Of a DNA stretch of 64,000 nt, positions 35,797-43,080 are shown piece after piece. The stretch is from Deltaproteobacteria bacterium (GTDB lineage Bacteria > Desulfobacterota > Desulfobacteria > Desulfobacterales > Desulfosarcinaceae): contig JAKALP010000017.1 of the NCBI GenBank assembly GCA_021824175.1, positions 1 through 64,000 on the forward strand, read 5' to 3'. Position 1 is the first letter of the stretch. Each line of letters begins with the position of its first letter. The position numbers were made by a program, and so were the translations under genes. Under the pieces are notes generated by a model. It was not told the DNA's origin. It saw only the letters and a program-made list of their open reading frames with translations, and did no database searches.

Positions 35797-36528
35797 TTAC
35801 TTCAAGTAGCGATTCATCCAGGACACCACGTCCGCGCTGATGGCGGCGTGATTGGTGCCTATAGAGGCCCAAGACATGTGATCGGCCGTCGGGAAAACGC
35901 GATAGGCTTTCACGATGCCGATGGGCAGCAGATTGAATTCGTTCATGGTCATGAGAGCGGTGGCCAGGGTATCCAACCCGCCGGCCTGGATCAAGGTGGC
36001 GGCCCGGATGCCGGACAGCGTCAGAAACTCTTCCTGCCAGGGGGCCATGCCGATGGTGGTTTTCAGTTGGGCGCCCAGTGTAGAAGAGGCCCACAGCGCG
36101 CCGCCGCCGCCCTTGGAGTGACCGCAGGTTTGAAGAGCGCTGGTGTTGATTTTGCCCTTCAGGGTACCGCTGGTATTCAGGCTTTTAAGCTTGGAAATGC
36201 CGTTGACGTGAGCGGTCCGCCAGCCGCTGACCATCCCGTAGGGGTTTAACGGCGTCATGGCCAGGACCACATAACCGTTGCCGGCCACATCCCGGGCCAG
36301 CCACTCCACCTCCCTGTAGGTACCCATGAAACCACTGGTCATGGTCGTTGCGGGTACCGCCGAGGAAATGTTGCAGGGATAGTACAGCACCGCGGCCGAT
36401 GCGCCGCTGACCGAGGTGGAGGAGGTGCATACGGAGCCGCCGATGCCACCGCTATCACACCCATAGCTGATCAACGTTGCCAGGAAGAGAACCAATACCA
36501 AAGCCGCCAGTCTGTTTCTTTTTTTCAT
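35797..36528 (-). CDS. PETase/cutinase-like lipoprotein hydrolase without tail, paralogue F
   Basis: This 243-residue relative of paralogues A-D ends right after the AWMNRYLK-type helix (here SWMNRYLK) and has no serine tail or GCN. Its leader ends LISYGC (Cys24). The catalytic set is Ser138 (CGHSKGGGG), Asp186 (GGLDT) and His217 (ADHMSW). APWQEEF and ALQTCGHSKGGGG align it best with paralogue D. The start follows GGGAGG. Loss or absence of the tail shows that the tail is not needed for the fold. It is transcribed towards fdhA and has its own terminator. Confidence 0.78.
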   Translation of the reverse strand: MKKRNRLAALVLVLFLATLISYGCDSGGIGGSVCTSSTSVSGASAAVLYYPCNISSAVPATTMTSGFMGTYREVEWLARDVAGNGYVVLAMTPLNPYGMVSGWRTAHVNGISKLKSLNTSGTLKGKINTSALQTCGHSKGGGGALWASSTLGAQLKTTIGMAPWQEEFLTLSGIRAATLIQAGGLDTLATALMTMNEFNLLPIGIVKAYRVFPTADHMSWASIGTNHAAISADVVSWMNRYLK

Positions 36529-36844
36529 GATAACCTCCCTTATGTTTGATTACTGTCCAGGATCAAATTACTTCCCCTGTTAGCCGTGCTTGCCAAAAAA
36601 CACTTTAAAAAATGAGCGCGGAGCGGCACTCCTTTTGCTCTCAGAATAATTTTTTAACAGCCCGACTTGTTAAAATGGGGGGAAAACAACTTTAGTTCAC
36701 ATTATCTTTTGCGGGACATTTCGGCAATTAGGTAAACTACCACAAGCCCAGGAGGGATATCCTAATTTCGCGCGACCGGATAGCGGAACCCATTCAATTA
36801 ATCGTTGTCATGGACTATTTCAGCCGCAAGGATGAATCACTCAG
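36529..36844. other. Intergenic region upstream of paralogue F
   Basis: No gene seen. An inverted repeat TTTTAACA-N8-TGTTAAAA (36652-36659 and 36668-36675) about 125 bases upstream of paralogue F is operator-like. Confidence 0.4.
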
Positions 36845-37969
36845 TCAGGGCTTGATTTCGGCGATCAACTGGCCCGTGACCGAGCCGTCATAGCCTGGCA
36901 GGGTGGATAGTTCTCTGCGCAGGGCCGCGGATTGGAGCACATCCAGTAAGATCCTGATCGTGGGGTGGCCGTCCAGGTCGCTGGGGATGACCAAGTCGCA
37001 ACGGGCGCTCATGATCGGAATGAAATCCAACCCGTAGGCTTCGGCAATGGCCCGCAGCCCCAAGGCCGCGTCGGCCACGTTACAGGCGATGCGATAGGCA
37101 CCGGCGCGATGGGAGGCTACTTCATTGCGATAACCGTTGATGGCTTGAGCGCCCACCCCCGCGCGTTGCAGGCAATCATCCAGCAGCACGCGCAGGGCCG
37201 CGCCCGAATCGCGATTGACGAAACGCACCATGGGCTGGGCCAGATCGGCCACCATGCGGATGCCCAAGGGGTTGTTTTTAGCCACCATCAAACCTTCTTC
37301 CAGCAGCGAAAAACCAAAAACCCGGCCGGGCTGGCCCTTTGATCGCTTTTCGGCCATGACCACGTTGGCTTCGCCCTTGTCCGTATTGTGCAAGTGGGTG
37401 CCGGCCACGTGGGTCAAGCCGTGGGCCAGAGCGTCAATGGCCCGCCGGCTGGAGGCGAAACGGCAATGGACGCGGGCCTCGGGCGACATGCGGGCGACAT
37501 GCTGGCCCAGAATTTCAAAGGCCGGATCACATCCCATCAGCATAATGGTGCTTTCCAAGCGGTTACGGCCGATAAAAATTTGGGCCCGCTTACCGTCCTG
37601 GGTCAGACAGCCATCCGCCGAACGCAGGCCAAAGGGCATGGATTCGGCACCTTGCAACGGGAAAGCCACCAGCCGATCCCGCACCTTGCCCAGAGCCAAT
37701 CGGCCGGATGGGCTCGTTTCGCCGTCCACAACCTGGACCGCTTGAAGGTCCGGCTTTTCCTGTTCGACAAACAGCTCCTCCACCCGGCAACCAAACAGCC
37801 GGGCCAGGCGCAACGCGATGGCCGTGTTTGGGAGGTAGCGTCCGGACTCGATGTCATACACCGCCTGGCGCCGGATGCGGACCTTCTCGGCTAGCTCCTC
37901 CTGGGACCACCCCCGGGCCACCCGGTATTGTTTGACATTGCATAGGATAACGTTCTCGTCACCCGCCAT
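36845..37969 (-). CDS. XRE-type regulator with periplasmic-binding-protein-like domain
   Basis: The 374-residue protein has an N-terminal Cro/CI helix-turn-helix (YRVARGWSQEELAEKVRIRR then QAVYDIESG, residues about 15-45) and a C-terminal PBP-like domain (about 130-370) related to ModA-like proteins; ILGQHVARM, GIRMVADLA, FVNRDSGAALRVLLDD and the GYRNEVASHRA region fit the substrate-binding-domain regulators seen beside molybdate genes. It is divergently transcribed from modA across a 116-bp gap, so it probably controls modABC in response to molybdate or tungstate. GGAG lies 13-16 bases before the ATG. Ligand identity is inferred from the neighbours. Confidence 0.82.
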   Translation of the reverse strand: MAGDENVILCNVKQYRVARGWSQEELAEKVRIRRQAVYDIESGRYLPNTAIALRLARLFGCRVEELFVEQEKPDLQAVQVVDGETSPSGRLALGKVRDRLVAFPLQGAESMPFGLRSADGCLTQDGKRAQIFIGRNRLESTIMLMGCDPAFEILGQHVARMSPEARVHCRFASSRRAIDALAHGLTHVAGTHLHNTDKGEANVVMAEKRSKGQPGRVFGFSLLEEGLMVAKNNPLGIRMVADLAQPMVRFVNRDSGAALRVLLDDCLQRAGVGAQAINGYRNEVASHRAGAYRIACNVADAALGLRAIAEAYGLDFIPIMSARCDLVIPSDLDGHPTIRILLDVLQSAALRRELSTLPGYDGSVTGQLIAEIKP

Positions 37970-38085
37970 TCCGGTCCGTCGCTCCTTTCAAAACTTGTTG
38001 ACCTTCTTCATAACAAATGTAATCAAAGCCAGTCAAATACCATTTTTACACGTCACCAACACCTCGCTTCATAGGAGATGCTCAA

Positions 38086-38880
38086 ATGATTTGTATGAAA
38101 CGCATATGGCAATTGTGGGCCATGGTCCTGCTGGTTTGCTTTGGTCCGGGGCTGGGCAGTTCTGCCGCCGGTGCCGCCGAAAACAATCTGGTGGTTTTCG
38201 CCGCCGCCTCCACCACCAACGCCCTCAACGACATCGGGACGCTCTACGAGGCGCGCGGCATGGGCCAGGTCACCTTTTCTTTCGCTTCTTCTTCCACCCT
38301 GGCCAAGCAGATCGCGAGCGGGGCCCCGGCCGATGTGTTTGTTTCGGCCGATCTGGATTGGATGAATTATCTCGAAGAAAAGAAGCGCGTGGCTCCGGAA
38401 AACCGTCTGGATCTGCTGGGCAACCAGCTCGTGCTGATCGTGCCGGCCGACAGCGCCATAAAAAGCATTGACCTCAAACCCGGGGCTTCACTGGCTGACG
38501 CCCTTGGCAAGGAAGGACGCCTGGCTTTGGGCGACCCCGAGCATACGCCGGCCGGCAAGTATGGCCGCCAGGCCCTGACCCATCTGGGCCTTTGGGATCA
38601 GGTCAAGGATCGGCTGGCCCCCATGAAGGATGTGCGCGCCGCCCTGGTGATGGTTGAGCGCGCCGAGGCGCCTGTGGGAGTGGTTTACGCCACCGATGCC
38701 GCAATCAGCCAAAAGGTGCGGGTGGTAGGCTCTTTCCCGGCCGACAGCCATCCGCCCATTGTCTATCCGGTGGCGACGCTTTCCGGCGCCAAGGTCGAGG
38801 CCGCCAAACGCTTTGTGACCCTACTGAAATCACCGGAAGCCCGCGCCATTTTTACCAAGTTCGGGTTCACGGTGCGCTGA
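38086..38880 (+). CDS. modA: Molybdate ABC transporter substrate-binding protein ModA
   Basis: The 264-residue protein has a signal peptide (MVLLVCFGPGLGSSAAGAAE) and the ModA pattern NLVVFAAASTTNALNDI, SSSTLAKQIASGAPADVFVS and ADLDWMNYLEEK; the Ser residues of ASTT and SSST bind the oxyanion in this family. It delivers molybdate, possibly also tungstate, to ModBC. The ATG at 38086 lies nine bases after AGGAG; a second ATG is at 38095. The stop overlaps the modB start (TGATG). Confidence 0.93.
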   Translation: MICMKRIWQLWAMVLLVCFGPGLGSSAAGAAENNLVVFAAASTTNALNDIGTLYEARGMGQVTFSFASSSTLAKQIASGAPADVFVSADLDWMNYLEEKKRVAPENRLDLLGNQLVLIVPADSAIKSIDLKPGASLADALGKEGRLALGDPEHTPAGKYGRQALTHLGLWDQVKDRLAPMKDVRAALVMVERAEAPVGVVYATDAAISQKVRVVGSFPADSHPPIVYPVATLSGAKVEAAKRFVTLLKSPEARAIFTKFGFTVR

Positions 38881-39584
38881 TGGGTTGGTTGCGTATGACG
38901 CCGGCGGAGCTGGCCGCGTTGAAGCTGAGCCTGTGGGTTTCGGCCTGGGCCGTGGCCGCCAGTTTGCCGGTGGGTATCTTTACGGCCTGGGTCTTGGCCC
39001 GAACGCGCTTTCCAGGCAAACCGCTGCTGGATGGTCTGGTGCATCTGCCCCTGGTGCTGCCGCCGGTGGTGATCGGTTATCTGCTGCTGGTGTTGATGGG
39101 CCGCCATGGGTTGATCGGCGCGTTGCTGGATCGCTATTTGGGCGTGGTCGTGGCCTTTAATTGGAAAGGGGCCGTACTGGCGGCCGCGGTCATGGCCTTT
39201 CCCCTCATGGTGCGGGCCGTACGCCTATCGCTTGAAGCGGTGGACCCCGGCCTGGAGGCGGCCGCGCGCACTCTGGGCGCCGGTCCGGTGCGTGTCTTTA
39301 TCACCATCACCTTGCCGCTGATGACCCCGGGGATCATCACCGGCGCCATCCTGGCCTTTGCCCGCAGCCTGGGCGAATTCGGGGCCACGATCACCTTTGT
39401 CTCCAACATTCCAGGCCAAACCCAGACCCTGCCCCTGGCGCTCTACGCCTTGACCCAGGTGCCGGAGGGCGAAGCCGGGGCCGCGCGACTGTGTCTTCTC
39501 TCCATTGTCATTGCCATGGCGGCCCTGCTGGTCTCCGAAGGGTTGTCGCGCCGCTTCACCCGGCGCTTGAGAGGGCAGCGATGA
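38880..39584 (+). CDS. modB: Molybdate ABC transporter permease ModB
   Basis: The 234-residue protein has five to six membrane segments and the permease EAA loop [21 protein letters not shown] (in the stretch from residue 122), which contacts Mod[21 protein letters not shown] is the characteristic ModB segment. The start overlaps the modA stop and its own stop overlaps modC, so modABC are translated as a coupled unit. Confidence 0.95.
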   Translation: MGWLRMTPAELAALKLSLWVSAWAVAASLPVGIFTAWVLARTRFPGKPLLDGLVHLPLVLPPVVIGYLLLVLMGRHGLIGALLDRYLGVVVAFNWKGAVLAAAVMAFPLMVRAVRLSLEAVDPGLEAAARTLGAGPVRVFITITLPLMTPGIITGAILAFARSLGEFGATITFVSNIPGQTQTLPLALYALTQVPEGEAGAARLCLLSIVIAMAALLVSEGLSRRFTRRLRGQR

Positions 39585-40237
39585 TCACGGTGCAGGTGGA
39601 GAAGAAGCTGGACGCTTTCATGATCCAGGCTGGTTTCCAGGCCCCGGCCAAAGGGGTGACGGCCCTGTTCGGACCCTCGGGGGCCGGCAAAACCTCCATC
39701 ATCAACATGGTGGCGGGTCTGCTGCGGCCCGATGGTGGCCTGATCCAAGTCAACGGCCGCCCGCTATTCGACAGCCAAAACGGCATCGATCTGCCCCCCG
39801 AGCAGCGGCGCGTCGGCTATGTGTTTCAAGACGGCCGCCTCTTTCCCCATCTGTCGGTGCGCGCCAATCTGGCCTACGGCATGCGGCTGGTTCCCAAAGA
39901 GCGGCGCTATGTGGAACTGGAACGGGTGGTGGCCCTGCTGGGCATTGCTCATCTGCTGGAGCGTCGGCCGGCCACCCTCTCCGGCGGTGAAAAGCAGCGC
40001 GTGGCCATCGGCCGGGCCCTGTTGACCAGCCCATCCCTGCTGCTCATGGACGAGCCCCTGGCGTCGCTGGATGCACTACGCAAAGCTGAAGTACTACCAT
40101 TTATCCGCCGGTTGGCCGATGCGTTCTCCCTGCCCATCCTCTATGTCAGTCATGACTGGGAGGAGATTGAAGCCCTGGCCGCAAACTGGGTGGTGGTGGA
40201 GGCGGGACGGGTGGTTACACCCATGGGATCGGTTTGA
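39581..40237 (+). CDS. modC: Short molybdate ABC transporter ATPase ModC
   Basis: The ATG overlaps the modB stop (ATGA), giving 218 residues. Walker A is [10 protein letters not shown], the Q-loop region [15 protein letters not shown], the signature [15 protein letters not shown], Walker [14 protein letters not shown], and the switch His is in VSHDWEE. E. coli ModC (about 350) carries a C-terminal molybdate-binding MOP/TOBE domain; this protein stops right after the ABC domain, so feedback by molybdate on the transporter is absent or supplied otherwise. Confidence 0.93.
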   Translation: MITVQVEKKLDAFMIQAGFQAPAKGVTALFGPSGAGKTSIINMVAGLLRPDGGLIQVNGRPLFDSQNGIDLPPEQRRVGYVFQDGRLFPHLSVRANLAYGMRLVPKERRYVELERVVALLGIAHLLERRPATLSGGEKQRVAIGRALLTSPSLLLMDEPLASLDALRKAEVLPFIRRLADAFSLPILYVSHDWEEIEALAANWVVVEAGRVVTPMGSV

Positions 40238-40309
40238 GCGCGGATGATTGAGAGCCGTGGAACGCCTGCCGCATCGCCGGGCCTTTTGCCGACCGCGCCT
40301 CCTGCGTTC

Positions 40310-40678
40310 TCACGCGGACGGACCGGCATCATGGATGGCGCCGGCAAACAGGTTTTCAAAAAAAGTGTCCGACTGGCGGTTCACCTCGGCCTTGAGCTGT
40401 TCAAAACGCGCCATCAGCTGCTCGGCAAAAGGAGTCAGGCGCGAACCGTTACCGTCTGGTTCAACCAGCCGCTTTCCCAATCGCTCTTCGGAGGTGCGAA
40501 TGCGCATCCACACTGCCCGGTAGCTCATTTTCAAGGCCTTGGCCGTGGCATTGAGCGAACCGGTTTCACGGATGACCACCAACATGCGGTAACGCCCCAT
40601 TCCAAAAACGACGTTGCCCTGGGCATCTTCGATCCAGACCTTTGAACGCACGGCAAATTTCTTTTGTGCCTTTGACAT
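40310..40678 (-). CDS. ModE-type HTH regulator, DNA-binding domain only
   Basis: The 122-residue product starts at MSKAQKK after AGGAGGAG. GMGRYRMLVVIRETGSLNAT then AKALKMSYRAVWMRI is the winged HTH of ModE/LysR type with recognition helix around residues 40-60. Full-length ModE (about 260) adds two MOP domains for molybdate; these are missing here. The gene is convergent with modABC. It may need a separate molybdate-binding partner or respond to something else. Confidence 0.85.
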   Translation of the reverse strand: MSKAQKKFAVRSKVWIEDAQGNVVFGMGRYRMLVVIRETGSLNATAKALKMSYRAVWMRIRTSEERLGKRLVEPDGNGSRLTPFAEQLMARFEQLKAEVNRQSDTFFENLFAGAIHDAGPSA

Positions 40679-40852
40679 GGCCACTCCTCCTAGCTGCATG
40701 GTTGGCGTAAACAGATAGCAGTAAATTTTGGATTTTGCACCTCACCCGCTGGGTTATCCCGCAAGATGGTCTTTTCCGGTTATTTATAGTTATTTGAACA
40801 TTAATATCGTCATTAAAGCACCCGATTATTTCCAATCCAAACTATATCAATA

Positions 40853-40880
40853 TTGACATAAGACACCTTTTGTTTATAGA
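40853..40880 (+). promoter_or_regulatory. Candidate sigma-70 promoter for the molybdopterin-related unit
   Basis: TTGACA (40853-40858) and TATAGA (40875-40880) are 16 bases apart, preceded by AT-rich sequence. It lies about 90 bases upstream of the gene at 40973. Confidence 0.6.
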
Positions 40881-40972
40881 GGAACGGGCTGCGGGCTTTT
40901 TTCCCGAGCCGGCCGGCGCCGCCCGTGGGACCTTGCGGCGCTTCCGCTGATTTCAAACCAGGTAAAGACGAA

Positions 40973-41770
40973 ATGGTCATGACGCTGCGCGCTCAAATAG
41001 AACCCCTGGAATCGGTCCTGGAAAAAAACAGCGAACCTTTTATAACCATACACCGCTGCTTGGACCAAATCATAATCCCCCAGGGGATCAACGAACCCTT
41101 CCTCGAAGCACTTCTGGTCTGTTTGCAAAAGACTGACCCGCCCCATGACGCCATCTATTGGCTGACCCTGGCGCGGCTCGCCGAGGCAGCCATCCTCTGC
41201 GCCGGGCACTATGCCGACAATTGTGAATTCCAGGCCGTCGGCGACCTGCTGGTCAACCCCCGCAAAATCCGGGTCCAGGTTCAAGGTCAGGGGCGCTCCT
41301 TTATTAAAAAGCGCCACGGCCGACTCACCGACCAGCTGGCCCAACGCTTTTCAGGCGCCCATGCGCCCGCCAATGCTCCAATTGATCCGCGCGACGCCCA
41401 TTGCGATGTTCTGGCGCCAGCCCTGCTGCCCGATCTCTATCGCCGGCTGGCCACTTCGGGTTTTTTTACCGAAGAGTATCTTGACCATCTGCAAGAGCGC
41501 CTCACGGCCATTGCCGACACCATCGCCTTTCTATCCGCCTGGCAGGTGGATGCCAATGAAGAGCTGCACCGGCGACTGCAATTGGTGGGGCCGGCACAGA
41601 AAGCATTCATTCAGGAACATCTGTGCCGCTTTGACGCGCAATGGTTCTGGTTGTTGGGGCAGCGCGTTCGAATGATTAAAACACCAAGACCGGCCATGGA
41701 TCGGCGTTGGGGCGGGGGCACACCTCAGCAAGACCGGGAGGCCCTCCTGTCCCTGGCGGTGCGTAATTGA
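40973..41770 (+). CDS. Unrecognised protein in the molybdenum gene cluster
   Basis: The ATG at 40973 gives 265 residues (a GTG at 40925 would add 16). The protein is soluble and mostly helical, with no signal peptide or metal motif; IHRCLDQIIIPQGINEPFLE and VQGQGRSFIKKRHGRLTDQL are its most distinctive stretches. The end of the gene is 29 bases from a MoeA-like gene, and both probably share the promoter at 40853. I do not recognise a family. Context suggests a role with molybdenum cofactor or aldehyde oxidoreductase. Confidence 0.65.
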   Translation: MVMTLRAQIEPLESVLEKNSEPFITIHRCLDQIIIPQGINEPFLEALLVCLQKTDPPHDAIYWLTLARLAEAAILCAGHYADNCEFQAVGDLLVNPRKIRVQVQGQGRSFIKKRHGRLTDQLAQRFSGAHAPANAPIDPRDAHCDVLAPALLPDLYRRLATSGFFTEEYLDHLQERLTAIADTIAFLSAWQVDANEELHRRLQLVGPAQKAFIQEHLCRFDAQWFWLLGQRVRMIKTPRPAMDRRWGGGTPQQDREALLSLAVRN

Positions 41771-41799
41771 GCCTGCTGGATTATTGAGGAAAGGATTGG

Positions 41800-42822
41800 A
41801 TGAAAGCAGTTCCCATTGAAAAGGCCGTGGGCATGGTGCTCGGCCATGATGTCACCCGGATCGTGCCTGGCCAGGAGAAAGGGCCGGCCTTTCGCAAGGG
41901 CCATATCATCCAGTCCCAGGATGTGCCGGCCTTTCTCGACATGGGCAAGCAGCATGTCTATGTGATCGAGCTGCAACCCGGCGTCCTGCACGAGGACGAG
42001 GCTGCCCTGCGCCTGGCCCGGGCTGCCGCCGGACAGGGCCTGTCCCTCACCGAGCCGGTGGAGGGGCGCATCAATCTGATCGCCGCCCATGACGGCCTGC
42101 TCAAAATCAATGTCCCGGCCCTGCATCGGCTCAACGCCCTGGAAGATATCGCCTTCGCCACCCTGCACACCCATCATCAGGTGAAGGCCGGGCGCGCGGT
42201 GGCCGGCACGCGGGTGGTGCCCCTCTCAATTCCCGAAGCGCAGATCATAACCGCCGAAGAAGTTTGCCGTGAAGCGGCGCCGCTGATCGAGGTCCGGCCG
42301 TTCCAGGCCTTGCGCGTGGGCATGGTCACCACGGGCAGCGAAGTATTCCACGGCCGCATCCAGGATAAATTCGGCCCGGTGGTGCGCCAGAAGTTCGAGC
42401 AGTTGGGCAGCAGCATCAGCCGCCAGATTCTGGTCTCCGACGATACGGCCATGACCGCCAAAGCGATCTGCGCGCTGATCGCCGAAGGCGCCCAGATGGT
42501 GGTGGTCACCGGCGGCATGTCGGTGGACCCCGACGACCGCACGCCGGCCGCCATCCGCGCGGCCGGCGCCGAAGTGGTCACCTATGGCGCGCCGACCTTT
42601 CCCGGCGCCATGTTCATGATAGGCTACATTGACAGCCTCCCCGTGCTCGGACTGCCCGGTTGCGTCATGTACCACCGCACCAGCATCTTCGACCTGGTGG
42701 TGCCGCGCCTGGCGGCCGGCGAACGCCTGGAGCGGGAAGATATTACTTCCCTGGGGCATGGTGGATTCTGCTCGGGGTGTGACAGTTGCCGGTATCCCAT
42801 ATGCGGTTTCGGCAGCGGATAA
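41800..42822 (+). CDS. MoeA/MogA-like molybdopterin-binding protein with C-terminal Cys cluster
   Basis: The 340-residue protein opens with MKAVPIEKAVGMVLGHDVTR like MoeA-N domains. The MoCF-binding fold is at about 170-315: RVGMVTTGSEVFHGRI, ILVSDDTAMTAKAICALIAE, VVVTGGMSVDPDDRTP and LGLPGCVMYHRTSIFDLVVP. The end carries an unusual FCSGCDSCRYPICGFG, five Cys able to bind iron-sulfur or zinc. It may insert or hand over molybdenum cofactor to the aldehyde oxidoreductase encoded 260 bases downstream. Housekeeping MoeA is about 400 residues and lacks the Cys tail, so this is a specialised relative. Confidence 0.82.
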   Translation: MKAVPIEKAVGMVLGHDVTRIVPGQEKGPAFRKGHIIQSQDVPAFLDMGKQHVYVIELQPGVLHEDEAALRLARAAAGQGLSLTEPVEGRINLIAAHDGLLKINVPALHRLNALEDIAFATLHTHHQVKAGRAVAGTRVVPLSIPEAQIITAEEVCREAAPLIEVRPFQALRVGMVTTGSEVFHGRIQDKFGPVVRQKFEQLGSSISRQILVSDDTAMTAKAICALIAEGAQMVVVTGGMSVDPDDRTPAAIRAAGAEVVTYGAPTFPGAMFMIGYIDSLPVLGLPGCVMYHRTSIFDLVVPRLAAGERLEREDITSLGHGGFCSGCDSCRYPICGFGSG

Positions 42823-43030
42823 AGTGTCCATCCATAAATGGCATCTTGCGGTCCATATCTGCGTTCTCACATTTTTCCAATCCTCGGCGTAGAAGAACTA
42901 CACCTCCGGTTGAAAAAATGCTGCGACCTTGATCTGAACCGCGATCTACCATTTCTGAATGAACACTTCGAAGCCCAAAGTGGTTTCGCGCAGCCCAACG
43001 CCCCATAGGCTTAAAAAATTGGCGGAACAC

Positions 43031-43067
43031 CTTCACTTTAAACTTAAAACTTCACCCTTTAAACTTC
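43031..43067. repeat. TTTAAACTT-type stuttered repeat, site 1
   Basis: CACTTTAAACTTAAAACTTC and CCCTTTAAACTTCC form a short tandem of the word found again at 45840-45880, 48623-48738 and 53788-53811. It lies just ahead of the aldehyde oxidoreductase ribosome site (GGAGAG). Confidence 0.6.
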
Positions 43068-43080
43068 CAAGGAGAGAACC

